Origin: a virus
Virus record (IMG/VR): IMGVR_UViG_3300035698_007443
Coordinates: 1 to 38,133 of that record
DNA: 38,133 nucleotides
Direction: 5' to 3' (one strand)
Position numbers and translations under genes: made by a program
The notes under the pieces: generated by a model
The model's database searches: none
What the model saw: the letters and a program-made list of their open reading frames with translations, nothing else
Told to the model about the DNA's origin: nothing
Shown: piece by piece, positions 17,959 to 26,025 of the stretch
Layout of the letters: every line of letters begins with the position of its first letter
Position numbering within the stretch: position 1 is the first letter of the stretch

Positions 17959-18834
17959 GGTAATGACCTCCGTATGATTTTGTTCACTTGTTGTTTGCGT
18001 GGGCTGTGTGGGCTGTACGTCTTCTTTGCTAATCTTCACGGTTTTTGTATCTGCGGCACCGCGAGTAACAACATCGCAACCATCCCACACATAATCAGTG
18101 ACCTTATAGTATTCAACATCGTCTTCATCGTCGTCGTCTCCAACAGGCTTCATGCGTCCATATCCAACGATAGACCATTCTGTTGCCACTCCGCTTGCCC
18201 ACAAAGTTGCGATGTCTTGGCCTGCGCGTGTGGGGATTAACTTCCCCTCCAAGTAAACATCGTCATCTTGTATCATCACGGAAGTATACCGAATCACTAT
18301 ATCTGACGGCTTGCTTGCTGAGAAGAGGTCTGGGTGACCGTCTTGTCCAGTAAATCTACCTTCCTTCTGGAGACGACGCACTCTTCCCATATTGCGTTCA
18401 AACTCTTCACGAGAATACAATCTATCATTCTTGTTCACTTTATCGCACTGTGCGACAATGGCTTTGAACGTGATCTCTCCCGTATCTTTATCTTCTGTAA
18501 AGTCAGGAACGCCGACAACGAAGTTGTCTGCTATCCGCTCCATTCCCTCAGAAACCATTATTGCATCAATGCGCTTATCGGCAATAAGAAGAATTTCTTC
18601 ATCATTCACAGTTGCAACGGCGCTGTCCACGTCCTCGATGGTTTCTGCATTTTCAATCAGAGACGCTACATCTTCAACGCTCTCATTGATCGCTTCAACC
18701 ATTATGGTTCCGCACTTAGGACACTCTTTACTCTCAGAAACCGGAGTGCCATCGTCATTTTCATAAGAACATTCTGGGCAAGTATATTTGCCATCCATTG
18801 TTCCTACAACATCTTCAGGGATAACTGCTGCCAT
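16336..18834 (-). CDS. Prohead protease - scaffold - major capsid protein fusion
   Basis: The 832-residue polyprotein has three parts. Residues 19-41 form a CPEC...CPKC zinc ribbon. Residues about 105-265 form a prohead protease of the T4 gp21/XkdF-like kind: NKNDRLYSREEFERNMGRV, a GQDGHPD box with H167 and an EWSIVGYG box with S221 are the likely catalytic residues. From about 300 comes a Pro/Ala-rich scaffold-like helix, then the capsid fold (RRTLEIATTTTALGTTIPYV, LPIIRSLFPKLIPYEIASVQ), which resembles phage and archaeal-virus gp23-like capsid proteins. A strong promoter lies upstream (18920-18948) and a terminator downstream. The fusion is continuous, with no stop codon between parts. Confidence 0.85.
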   Translation of the reverse strand: MAAVIPEDVVGTMDGKYTCPECSYENDDGTPVSESKECPKCGTIMVEAINESVEDVASLIENAETIEDVDSAVATVNDEEILLIADKRIDAIMVSEGMERIADNFVVGVPDFTEDKDTGEITFKAIVAQCDKVNKNDRLYSREEFERNMGRVRRLQKEGRFTGQDGHPDLFSASKPSDIVIRYTSVMIQDDDVYLEGKLIPTRAGQDIATLWASGVATEWSIVGYGRMKPVGDDDDEDDVEYYKVTDYVWDGCDVVTRGAADTKTVKISKEDVQPTQPTQTTSEQNHTEVITMAEEIVGTEEQTVDTPPVAPPTPEVSVAPEPVTQEQTPAAPAFDAEAFMAQVRADMASQATEVATAAVEAARSATELNAAKAAAIESIAKGREDVAKIMTVHFDKCTTVDEVAAVAADITPQVENAFAPTQYDGIAITGLGYEANRNTNDNRWMPHIEHEGTERPDTVNGVLTDLRAGIEDTGVENPGNPMYIWNQMMETMQGQFPMYFNACTKQGLRRTLEIATTTTALGTTIPYVLPIIRSLFPKLIPYEIASVQPIPTPEGRVYFLDFQYASGTPDGDDFDDSDAFDTSWADHIEAATKSQASFEMSHQTITATEKSIYYDLTSVVMQDMMAYYNLDADREMITACVDQIARELNGSFLELMRAGASAATNTYGTTMPTAWDGQQNWNSAGLADWINKTSGSIGEKMYLRGDWIVCDANTTSQFSAMGDWTPDKAPANQFGFGMKKAGVSGTYQVYESTWFNANTMLIGYKPPSWNHTAAVFSPYIPLYISEVDYDAETNKHKRSVNSRNGMKILQGDGLATLTISRGAQGVDAWAT

Positions 18835-18919
18835 GATGCATCACCAATCTCCCATTGATAGCAATAAAACATGCCCAAATAGGTACTGTATAAACGCGAT
18901 GCTACCTACGTCGGTATGT

Positions 18920-18948
18920 TATATACCACGAATCCATTGGTTTGTCAA
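18920..18948 (-). promoter_or_regulatory. Sigma70-type promoter for protease-capsid gene
   Basis: On the minus strand TTGACA (18948-18943) and TATATA (18925-18920) are separated by exactly 17 nt. The site lies in the intergenic gap upstream of the protease-capsid gene, leaving a leader of about 80 nt. A near-consensus host-type promoter here fits the high demand for capsid protein. Confidence 0.8.
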
Positions 18949-18953
18949 ACTTT

Positions 18954-20567
18954 TCACAGAAACGTCACGCACTCGTGTTTGCCACTAAGTACATTTTTCA
19001 ACATGGCTATGCGCTCTTCCGCCGTGTGTTCATCAAGTATCTTCCCATCCAGATAGAGTAAGTCGATACATTTGACGCAATAGCCAGACATTTGCTTAGA
19101 CAATACATCTTGATTGTACACTACAGATAATGGTAAAACACCGTCGTCACCAGTACAACTTAATACACCGTAAGCAATAAACGAAGATGATGTATCAATA
19201 ATGGCAGACTCTATTGCAGAAAACTCACCTATGCGGTTTCTAGCTCCATCGCCAATGAAGAGGAACAACTTCTCCCCGTCATTGTGGATTTGCATTATCG
19301 GCGCATGGCTTGTGTCCACCTGCGTAGGTGAAAACTTGATATCAGCAACTGGCTGGCCTGGACGTAGCGAATCTGCATGGTATAAGAACCAGTAAGGCTT
19401 GCGTAGATCGGCTATAACCTCATCCTCATACCTAACCATATAGCAACCATCGTTAAGCGTGGTAAGTTCGTTGCTGTGTTGGATACTAATGGTACTTGAC
19501 ATTAACTCTGGTGGAATCCCTACACGTTGCAGAACATCAAGTCTATCTGAAAGAGGAACGCTAAGTAACTCAGAATCTCCCAACTTGATTACATCGACAA
19601 TACTTATATTCTCATTACCATCATCATCTGCGAAGCGAACTCCTACAAATACTGCGCTATTGTACTGTATCGAACCAAGAACCGACGTAGCTATTTCATT
19701 AGCAACATCGTCTACGCTTCCGTCAGATGTAAAGACAGTGACAACATCTCCGTCTTTGTGTACTTGGATTAGTTCATAGTCATCACCGATCCTAACTGCT
19801 AACACAGGGAACTTATATGCCCCACTTGTTCTGAGTTTATTGGTTTGCGGCTCGTATTCACCGACAGACAATTCGGAACATGGAATTGTAACTTTCGGTG
19901 TCTCTTTCCGAATCAACCACAGGTCATATACATCTACCCCGCTGCCTGTTCTGTTTTTCACTCCATGCACAGGGACATGAACAGATTGGTTAATTGCATC
20001 TTCCACATGTTCATCACACAATATTGCTGCACTTCCACCGTCGTCATATAAAACTCCACCAGTCAAACTGGCTACGCCCTCTTCGACAAGAACTGCGCTG
20101 GGGATGTTGTCCCACACTTGGTTTTGTTCTACATTTTCATCCCAACCATCAACCGTTGAAATGTGGGTTTGCCCATGTATCGCCATTAGCTTTATTGATG
20201 CGGCATGCAACTCCGCATCATTCAGCGAGTGAGCAACATCGTGTATCTTCAATGCATCGGAGACGGATGGCAACATTGTATTGCTCTGCTCTTTGGTGCC
20301 AACGTGAAATGAACCACCTTGATCTTGACTATGACTACGTGCCTTTTCCGTAGCAGATGACGACAACCAACCATGTCTAAACGGATAGCGTATCGAGACA
20401 GTCTTGCTGTTTTCACCCCAATGGCATACTATGCGTTCTATACGCTTTCCTGCTACGCTGCCACCCTTGACACGAGCACATTTGTTGGCACCGCTACTGC
20501 TTGCCAGTAAACATGCATGCTCCTGCAGATACTGGTCTTGTGGGTTATTCATCATTCTCATCGTCAT
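18954..20567 (-). CDS. Tandem degenerate DNA-ligase-like (nucleotidyltransferase) domain protein
   Basis: The 537-residue protein lies between portal and prohead protease. Its C-terminal part resembles the adenylation domain of ATP-dependent DNA ligases: QIHNDGEKLFLFIGDG near 426-441 and IDLLYLDGKILDEHTAEERI from 501. A second, earlier copy is visible: QVHKDGDVVTVFTSDG at 268-283 and VDVIKLGDSELLSVPLSDRL from 324. The ligase catalytic KxDG motif is not intact in either copy (KFSPTQ in the second), nor is a clear E of motif III, so catalysis is unlikely. The N-terminal roughly 200 residues are unrecognised. It overlaps the portal gene by 23 bp. The in-frame ATG at 20561 may be the true start, since GAAGGGA precedes it. 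A structural or morphogenetic role is inferred from location. Confidence 0.6.
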   Translation of the reverse strand: MTMRMMNNPQDQYLQEHACLLASSSGANKCARVKGGSVAGKRIERIVCHWGENSKTVSIRYPFRHGWLSSSATEKARSHSQDQGGSFHVGTKEQSNTMLPSVSDALKIHDVAHSLNDAELHAASIKLMAIHGQTHISTVDGWDENVEQNQVWDNIPSAVLVEEGVASLTGGVLYDDGGSAAILCDEHVEDAINQSVHVPVHGVKNRTGSGVDVYDLWLIRKETPKVTIPCSELSVGEYEPQTNKLRTSGAYKFPVLAVRIGDDYELIQVHKDGDVVTVFTSDGSVDDVANEIATSVLGSIQYNSAVFVGVRFADDDGNENISIVDVIKLGDSELLSVPLSDRLDVLQRVGIPPELMSSTISIQHSNELTTLNDGCYMVRYEDEVIADLRKPYWFLYHADSLRPGQPVADIKFSPTQVDTSHAPIMQIHNDGEKLFLFIGDGARNRIGEFSAIESAIIDTSSSFIAYGVLSCTGDDGVLPLSVVYNQDVLSKQMSGYCVKCIDLLYLDGKILDEHTAEERIAMLKNVLSGKHECVTFL

Positions 20568-22014
20568 TCCCTTCGTCGTCGTCAGACTTATCTGGATTGA
20601 CTAACCATTTTTTGATCTCAACTGGGTCCAATCCAAGAAGCTCTTGACCAATGATTTCATCAGGTATCCCCATGCTTCTCCATACTGCTGCTGATTGCGT
20701 ATTGGTAAATGTCATCTTGGAATCTATCTCAACAGACCTTGGCAGGAACGGTGGATAAGCGATGATGTAGTCAACGGCTACCGGATTGTATCCATGAGCA
20801 AATAACTGAAAGTCGATGACTTGCTTGCAACCGAGAGCATGAAGCCATTGAAGTCTACTCACCATTCTGGCAAATGCTTCTTTTCTCTCTTCCGGTGTCT
20901 TGTCTACAAATGAGCGCTCACCAGATGTTCTTACGTTCATGTACCCCATTGGGAGACCAATGCCGGAAACAACTCTGTTCAGACCCCACTGAATATCATC
21001 AATGTTCTGAAGAGCAGCCGTTCCAGATTGCAGGTTATCTATTTCACCATCAACATACTTGCCCTCTTCGTTGTAGAATCTGGCGATATAGAAGTCTGTG
21101 TCTACATCAACCGGGTTTTCCCTAGATGACTGATTGAAGATTTCGTTATCTGTATCAAACGTAGTAATCCTGTCTTTTTCCATAGCCTGTCTGTATTCCT
21201 TCAACTTCTCGACAGTCTCTTCAGTATTACTACCAAGAGCCACTGGAATCTTGTGGACACGAGATTCCCATGCACGAATAAGCCTTGCAATGGCTAGCGA
21301 ATCTTCCTGAGCATGTAGTCTCTTCCACTGGGTAATCACTGGCGCAAGCAAAGGCTTATGATAGGCATTTCCTTCAGACCTACCAAATGACCAGTGGATA
21401 ATCTGCCAAGGCCAGAATGCAGCAATTATATTACCATTGTCATCGTATTGCGTATATGCCGCAGTGTTGGCAAGCGATGGGTCCTTTACAGCAGCGACTG
21501 GATCACCCCTGTTCAGCGATCCGTACTTATTCTCATTCCTCTCTATCTGATACGGAGCAGGTAATATCCGTATCTTTCTGACATTGTAAGTGTTGTCAAC
21601 CACCATCTCCGCAAAGCAGTCGGCAGCCTTCAACATGAAACGCATTACTTCCCAGGTAGAACCCTGTAGGTTAGATTGGGATGACATGGTGTTGATGAGA
21701 TTCAGCGCATTGGTACGTTCCTGGCTTACATCATCGTCATCGTGTATGTTGAGTTCTACCTTGAAACCAAATATATTCTCGTCAGGCCATGCACAGCCGA
21801 AGTCAGCCATTGAATCGAGAGCACGAGCAATCATGCCATCTCCATCATCCATCCTGGCAATATCATCGAATACACCCTTGCGATTAAATGTCCGACCCCA
21901 AGGAAGTTGAAAGCTCTTTGGGTTGACGACGCCGCTTTGCGACAATTTCTTAGCAGAGTCGTCACTTCCGATGACCTTGTTCCATATTCTCTTCAAAAAG
22001 CCTGTCTTTGCCAT
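20545..22014 (-). CDS. Portal protein
   Basis: The product, about 489 residues, forms the dodecameric DNA entry channel of the head. Typical portal features include DGDGMIARALDSMADFGCAW near the start, IIAAFWPWQIIHWSFGRSEG (the W-x-I-H-x-x-x stretch common to portals), the stem and wing helices around LIRAWESRVHKIPVALG, and GIGLPMGYMNVRTSGERSFV. The C-terminus is very acidic (SDDDEGNDDENDE). The start at 22014 is 4 nt past the terminase stop and has AGGGTGG seven nt upstream. A longer in-frame ATG at 22086 lies inside the terminase gene without such a site. Order TerS-TerL-portal is canonical. Confidence 0.9.
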   Translation of the reverse strand: MAKTGFLKRIWNKVIGSDDSAKKLSQSGVVNPKSFQLPWGRTFNRKGVFDDIARMDDGDGMIARALDSMADFGCAWPDENIFGFKVELNIHDDDDVSQERTNALNLINTMSSQSNLQGSTWEVMRFMLKAADCFAEMVVDNTYNVRKIRILPAPYQIERNENKYGSLNRGDPVAAVKDPSLANTAAYTQYDDNGNIIAAFWPWQIIHWSFGRSEGNAYHKPLLAPVITQWKRLHAQEDSLAIARLIRAWESRVHKIPVALGSNTEETVEKLKEYRQAMEKDRITTFDTDNEIFNQSSRENPVDVDTDFYIARFYNEEGKYVDGEIDNLQSGTAALQNIDDIQWGLNRVVSGIGLPMGYMNVRTSGERSFVDKTPEERKEAFARMVSRLQWLHALGCKQVIDFQLFAHGYNPVAVDYIIAYPPFLPRSVEIDSKMTFTNTQSAAVWRSMGIPDEIIGQELLGLDPVEIKKWLVNPDKSDDDEGNDDENDE

Positions 22015-22018
22015 AGCT

Positions 22019-23599
22019 TTACCACCCTTGTGATCTCGTTTTCGACCCAACCGCTCCAGACGGAACATTTTCATCGAAAGCCCCACCTCTGGTTGCTACG
22101 TCGGCCAACCAAAGGCTCATTATCATATCAGTTGTTTCGCTTTCATATGGAAAATCCAGCATTTCCTTTTTCAAATCACACATCCTACATACATGCAATG
22201 GGTCATCATGATCTCCTTGATAAGGAAAGTCCCATGTACCGGCTGTCATCTCTGAAATCAATCGTTGCAAACCAATCTCTGGATTCCACTTCTGCGATCC
22301 AGTGAAATATCCCTTGATCGGAACCTTGATATCCTCGTCTCTGCTCTCAACCAACACCTCTACAAGATCGATGAACGCCTTTTGTGTGGCATTGTTCTCC
22401 AACAGCACCTTCTTAAACCCATGTCTGGAGTGCATGTCGATGACCAACTCAGCAATATCTCTTGGCCTCTTACGAACTCTATGTACTTCGACGATACACT
22501 TTCTTCCGGTAATCTCAACAGCGATGGCAGTAAGACAACTATAACTACCTGTTTGTCTCATACTTGCTGCTGGGTCAACACCAAGATACTTGTGCTGAAT
22601 TTCCCCTCTTGTTTCCCCCATAGTCAACTCAGGTCTTAAACACACATTGATAACACTTTGCGTCCACCATGTCTGTGACTGCACAGCACCTTTAAGCATG
22701 AACTGTAGATCATATGCCACTTCACCAATCTCACTCTTGCGTACCATCAACTTCTCAACTGGCCACTTCTCTGGCCATAGAGCACAACCATCATCACTTA
22801 CTGCTGGCTTGCGCCACGAAACCCAGTTGCTGTCTTTTAGCAACTTCATGTGTAGATCGTCTGGCGTCCAGGGCGTTCCGATAACAAGTTGCCGCTTACC
22901 ACCAATGTTAAGCCAGTCTGTCTTGAACAACTTTTCTATAGTCTTCAGTCTTGCCGGTTCCTGTATTGCTGCTCTACTATCAATGATATCATCAAAGACA
23001 AGAAGGTCGGCTCTTCCACCAGTTGCTGGTGATGTGATTGCGTGTGCCTGCAACGACGCATCTTTTGCTCCCAGGCTGCCAGACTCTGAATGTATCTGCA
23101 ACTTGTGGGTACTCCATACCTCTCCGTCCATTGGCCTTAGATCGGGGAATATCTCGTGCAATCTTTCGTTCTTCTCAATGTTGTTTTTTACCTGAGTGAT
23201 AACGTCTGTGGCTAGCTCATCTTTTCCAGTGACATACTTGATTCGTATCAGCGGGTAGTGTCCCATTAAGAACAGGATGAAACACACCATCGTCTGTGTT
23301 TTTCCATGTTCTCTCGGAGCCATGAAGAAGAAGTTTTTGACATCCTCTTCTGATAATAAACTACCAGCTATGTCTATGTCCACAACGCTATCTGGAAAGA
23401 ACTGACGACACAGGTTGACAAGAATGCTATACCACTCTTTGTGGTGATCCGCTACCGTCCACTGTTCATTACTCTCGTCAACCATGACATATTCTGCAAA
23501 CTTGATGATGTCGTTTCTTATTTCATCAAGTCGGGCATAGTCAAGTGCAGCGTTGATTTCCTCTATGTCTGCGGATATACTCCCACCAACATTATTCAT
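22019..23599 (-). CDS. Terminase large subunit
   Basis: The protein, about 526 residues, is the DNA packaging motor: an N-terminal ATPase and a C-terminal RNase H-like nuclease. Walker A is seen as FFFMAPREHGKTQ, Walker B as ADLLVFDDIIDSRAA, and the coupling region as RQLVIGTPWTPDDL. The nuclease begins with KYLGVDPAASMRQTGSYSC, giving the first acidic residue, and continues with VLLENNATQKAFIDLVEVL. The start at 23599 is preferred because GAGGT sits five nt upstream and the ATG overlaps the TerS stop region. An upstream in-frame ATG at 23623 lies inside TerS. Confidence 0.95.
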   Translation of the reverse strand: MNNVGGSISADIEEINAALDYARLDEIRNDIIKFAEYVMVDESNEQWTVADHHKEWYSILVNLCRQFFPDSVVDIDIAGSLLSEEDVKNFFFMAPREHGKTQTMVCFILFLMGHYPLIRIKYVTGKDELATDVITQVKNNIEKNERLHEIFPDLRPMDGEVWSTHKLQIHSESGSLGAKDASLQAHAITSPATGGRADLLVFDDIIDSRAAIQEPARLKTIEKLFKTDWLNIGGKRQLVIGTPWTPDDLHMKLLKDSNWVSWRKPAVSDDGCALWPEKWPVEKLMVRKSEIGEVAYDLQFMLKGAVQSQTWWTQSVINVCLRPELTMGETRGEIQHKYLGVDPAASMRQTGSYSCLTAIAVEITGRKCIVEVHRVRKRPRDIAELVIDMHSRHGFKKVLLENNATQKAFIDLVEVLVESRDEDIKVPIKGYFTGSQKWNPEIGLQRLISEMTAGTWDFPYQGDHDDPLHVCRMCDLKKEMLDFPYESETTDMIMSLWLADVATRGGAFDENVPSGAVGSKTRSQGW

Positions 23600-24131
23600 C
23601 CGATACCTCGATGATTTCTGCATCTATAACATCGTCATTGATTCCAGAAACAATATCTCTCATTTCTTGCATCTTATCGACTAATTGTCTTTTCTCGGAA
23701 GGTGTTGCGTTTTGCATAAGGGCTATGTATCTATTACCCTGTGGAACGCTATGTAGATCGCCAACCTCTTCCGCAACAAGCCGAAGACCCTTAAAATATG
23801 TATCTGCAAGTTTACCAGCTTTTCCAACATCCCCTTCTGCCATCGACCTGCTGAAACCCTGCCGTAGTTCATTCAGAACAGAATCAAGTTCTGCTACACG
23901 AAAGTGTTGCTTTGAACGAGGCGTGGACAACATGATGTCCCGTGCCTGCGCTATGGCTGAGTTGGTGATAAGTTCATTGTTGCGTCTCCTGTAAGCAGCA
24001 ATGTCACGTGATGTAGCATCAACGCCATGCTCATCCAACATCTCTACTATTGCCTCGTCACTTTCACCACGAGCACAGAGGTTTATAATCTTGCCTTCAA
24101 TATCATCTCCTACGGCTAGCCAAGTATTCAT
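23592..24131 (-). CDS. Terminase small subunit (putative)
   Basis: The 179-residue protein sits directly upstream of the large terminase and overlaps it slightly. The N-terminus (IEGKIINLCARGESDEAIVE then MLDEHGVDATSRDIAAYRRR) looks like a helix-turn-helix domain suited to DNA recognition. The middle (FRVAELDSVLNELRQGFSRS) is a probable oligomerisation helix. This domain order is standard for small terminases that recognise the packaging site. Sequence families are highly divergent, so the call depends strongly on position. Confidence 0.7.
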   Translation of the reverse strand: MNTWLAVGDDIEGKIINLCARGESDEAIVEMLDEHGVDATSRDIAAYRRRNNELITNSAIAQARDIMLSTPRSKQHFRVAELDSVLNELRQGFSRSMAEGDVGKAGKLADTYFKGLRLVAEEVGDLHSVPQGNRYIALMQNATPSEKRQLVDKMQEMRDIVSGINDDVIDAEIIEVSDE

Positions 24132-24748
24132 AATTCTTCACCGTTCGCCATCTTTTTGATGATGTTGTCTATCCAAGCGACGGTGCTATACTCCATCAAC
24201 TTACTTGTCTTCCCAATGTAATGCATGTCAGAAACAACATCAGGAAGCAATAGCAATGTCTTGTCGTGTCCGTCTGTCATGTAGTATAAGTCTGTTCCAT
24301 CAACAGCCGACAACCTTGTCTGGTATCCACTTTGTGTTCTGGTAAGCGCATACACCTTGACGTGATAAGTCCTGCCGTCACCATATACAATCAACTCGGT
24401 TGATCCTGGTTTCGTCTTTGCTGTCTCGGTATCCAAACCGCATCCGTAAAAGAAATCAGATGCACACAACACGGCACTACGAGAATCATGGTTATTGCTG
24501 CTCTTGTTTTTTACAGACCATCTCTTGTACGCATCACGTCTTTGCTGTGCCCTGCATTTATCACAGTAAGCAACACGGAAACTATCTATCTCAACCTTGC
24601 ACTTAGCACACAATGGCTTTACCCCATACTTGTGTGCAAGTTGCCTTATCCGCTCTCTAGTACAACCAAGAACGTTTCCCATGGTTTCAAAGCTCGTAAG
24701 CTCTCTATACATTGTTTCAAACGCAGATATACTAACGTCCCCTACCAT
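24128..24748 (-). CDS. HTH - zinc ribbon protein with possible PD-(D/E)XK nuclease domain
   Basis: The product, about 206 residues, has three parts. First is a sigma-region-4-like helix-turn-helix (FETMGNVLGCTRERIRQLAH). Next is a zinc ribbon with cysteine pairs CAKC and YCDKCRAQQRRDAYKRW. Last is a C-terminal domain with TELIVYGDGRTYHVKVYALT and GTDLYYMTDGHDKTLLLLP. That last arrangement resembles PD-(D/E)XK endonucleases of the group I intron/archaeal type (E, then VKV), but the assignment is tentative. The ATG at 24748 is chosen because AAGGAG stands six nt upstream. It overlaps TerS by 4 bp. It could be a packaging-associated nuclease or a DNA-binding regulator. Confidence 0.6.
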   Translation of the reverse strand: MVGDVSISAFETMYRELTSFETMGNVLGCTRERIRQLAHKYGVKPLCAKCKVEIDSFRVAYCDKCRAQQRRDAYKRWSVKNKSSNNHDSRSAVLCASDFFYGCGLDTETAKTKPGSTELIVYGDGRTYHVKVYALTRTQSGYQTRLSAVDGTDLYYMTDGHDKTLLLLPDVVSDMHYIGKTSKLMEYSTVAWIDNIIKKMANGEEL

Positions 24749-24758
24749 GACACACTCC

Positions 24759-26024
24759 TTACGACACAAGTATTGGACTCAGATCGGCCCATGCAATCTG
24801 GTCATCGTCATTTGCATACGTCGAGTCTATTGTTGCTCTCCAGTATTCTGCTATTGATTTTGCATTACTATCTGTGTATGTCTTCTTTATCTTCATTCCG
24901 GCATCATCAAGAACTTTTGCAACCTCAAATGACCACAAGCCATTGGCGTCTGTCGTATAATCTGTTTTCATCACTGATCGTTGTGCATTTGCAGCAACAT
25001 CTGTCCTGTCTTCCGTGGAGATTGAGATTATCTCCACAGTAACACCACTTGCGCCAAATGCAGCATCTGACTCTACCTTACGTTCATATCCGTAAATGAG
25101 GTAATTGGCTGCGCTTGTAGTTGCTGGTACGTCATATTCAGTCACTGTGACAGTTACACTTGTTGCATCACTAACGGTGAAGTTGGTGGCTCCTCCAGCA
25201 TGGCTTGTACACGAATCTACAATTGCCCTCAAATCAGCAGCATCATCCGCATAGAATGTTGCTTCGCCGTCTTCGTCTGTAATCTGGACAAGCGCTGTCC
25301 CGTCCTCAGTTTGGTTGTCAACAGTTACCTTTGTATTGCTTTGTGCGTCACCATCACCATTTTCCACAGTAACGGTAATGGTGTTTGAACCACTACCACC
25401 GCCAGCAGCGGAGAGTGCAGCACCAGTACTACCTGCATCTGAATGGTCTGCAATAGCCTCATCCCACACAGCGTCAGCGACAACGGCAGCAGACGGAGCC
25501 GTGCCCGTCACCCATTCCGCGTCTCCGCGATCCCGAATGGCCTCAGTGCTATCAGTCGTGTTGCTGGCATTACCAACACCAGAACCAAGGTCAGTGTTGA
25601 TGTCACTCGGAACAGTGGCGTCTACATCGCTACGGAAGATGGCCTGGAATGCACCAAGTACGGTGTTACGGGCGGAGCCAGTCCATGCGCCAAATCGGTT
25701 GGCAATGGTAGTGATCGTGTCTATGGTCGTGGCCCTGGCCGCCGTGTATGCAGCTTCTGTCGTGAATGAGATAAAGCGATCATCGGCTGTCCCGCCGCCG
25801 TCAACAACCTTGAGCATTGCACAGTCACAGTCAGTGTCGTCTGTCGATAGCGCAAAGTGGATAGCCGGAGTAGCCTGTATCTGCGCCACCGTGCCGCCAA
25901 GCGCCCCGAAGTCACCACCATCTTTGCTGATGGTCCCCGTAAGCACCCCGGTCGGCGCAGTTGCCTCCCCGCCGGTGTACATGACATTATCGTGTGTCTG
26001 CGCTATCGCCTTTTGCCACGCCAT
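24759..26024 (-). CDS. Virion-associated protein with Ig-like beta domains (putative)
   Basis: The 421-residue protein begins MAWQKAIAQTHDNVMYTGGE, then a helical AYTAARATTIDTITTIANRF region. It continues with a glycine-rich GGGSGSNTITVTVENGDGDA linker and a bacterial Ig-like/carboxypeptidase-regulatory-like domain (SNTKVTVDNQTEDGTALVQI, then TDEDGEATFYADDAADL). The C-terminal part repeats a similar DANGLWSFEVAKVLDD pattern. Such domains commonly decorate phage particles. Its 5' two thirds are visibly more GC-rich than the 3' end and the downstream packaging genes. Exact location in the virion is unknown. Confidence 0.5.
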   Translation of the reverse strand: MAWQKAIAQTHDNVMYTGGEATAPTGVLTGTISKDGGDFGALGGTVAQIQATPAIHFALSTDDTDCDCAMLKVVDGGGTADDRFISFTTEAAYTAARATTIDTITTIANRFGAWTGSARNTVLGAFQAIFRSDVDATVPSDINTDLGSGVGNASNTTDSTEAIRDRGDAEWVTGTAPSAAVVADAVWDEAIADHSDAGSTGAALSAAGGGSGSNTITVTVENGDGDAQSNTKVTVDNQTEDGTALVQITDEDGEATFYADDAADLRAIVDSCTSHAGGATNFTVSDATSVTVTVTEYDVPATTSAANYLIYGYERKVESDAAFGASGVTVEIISISTEDRTDVAANAQRSVMKTDYTTDANGLWSFEVAKVLDDAGMKIKKTYTDSNAKSIAEYWRATIDSTYANDDDQIAWADLSPILVS

Positions 26025-26025
26025 A

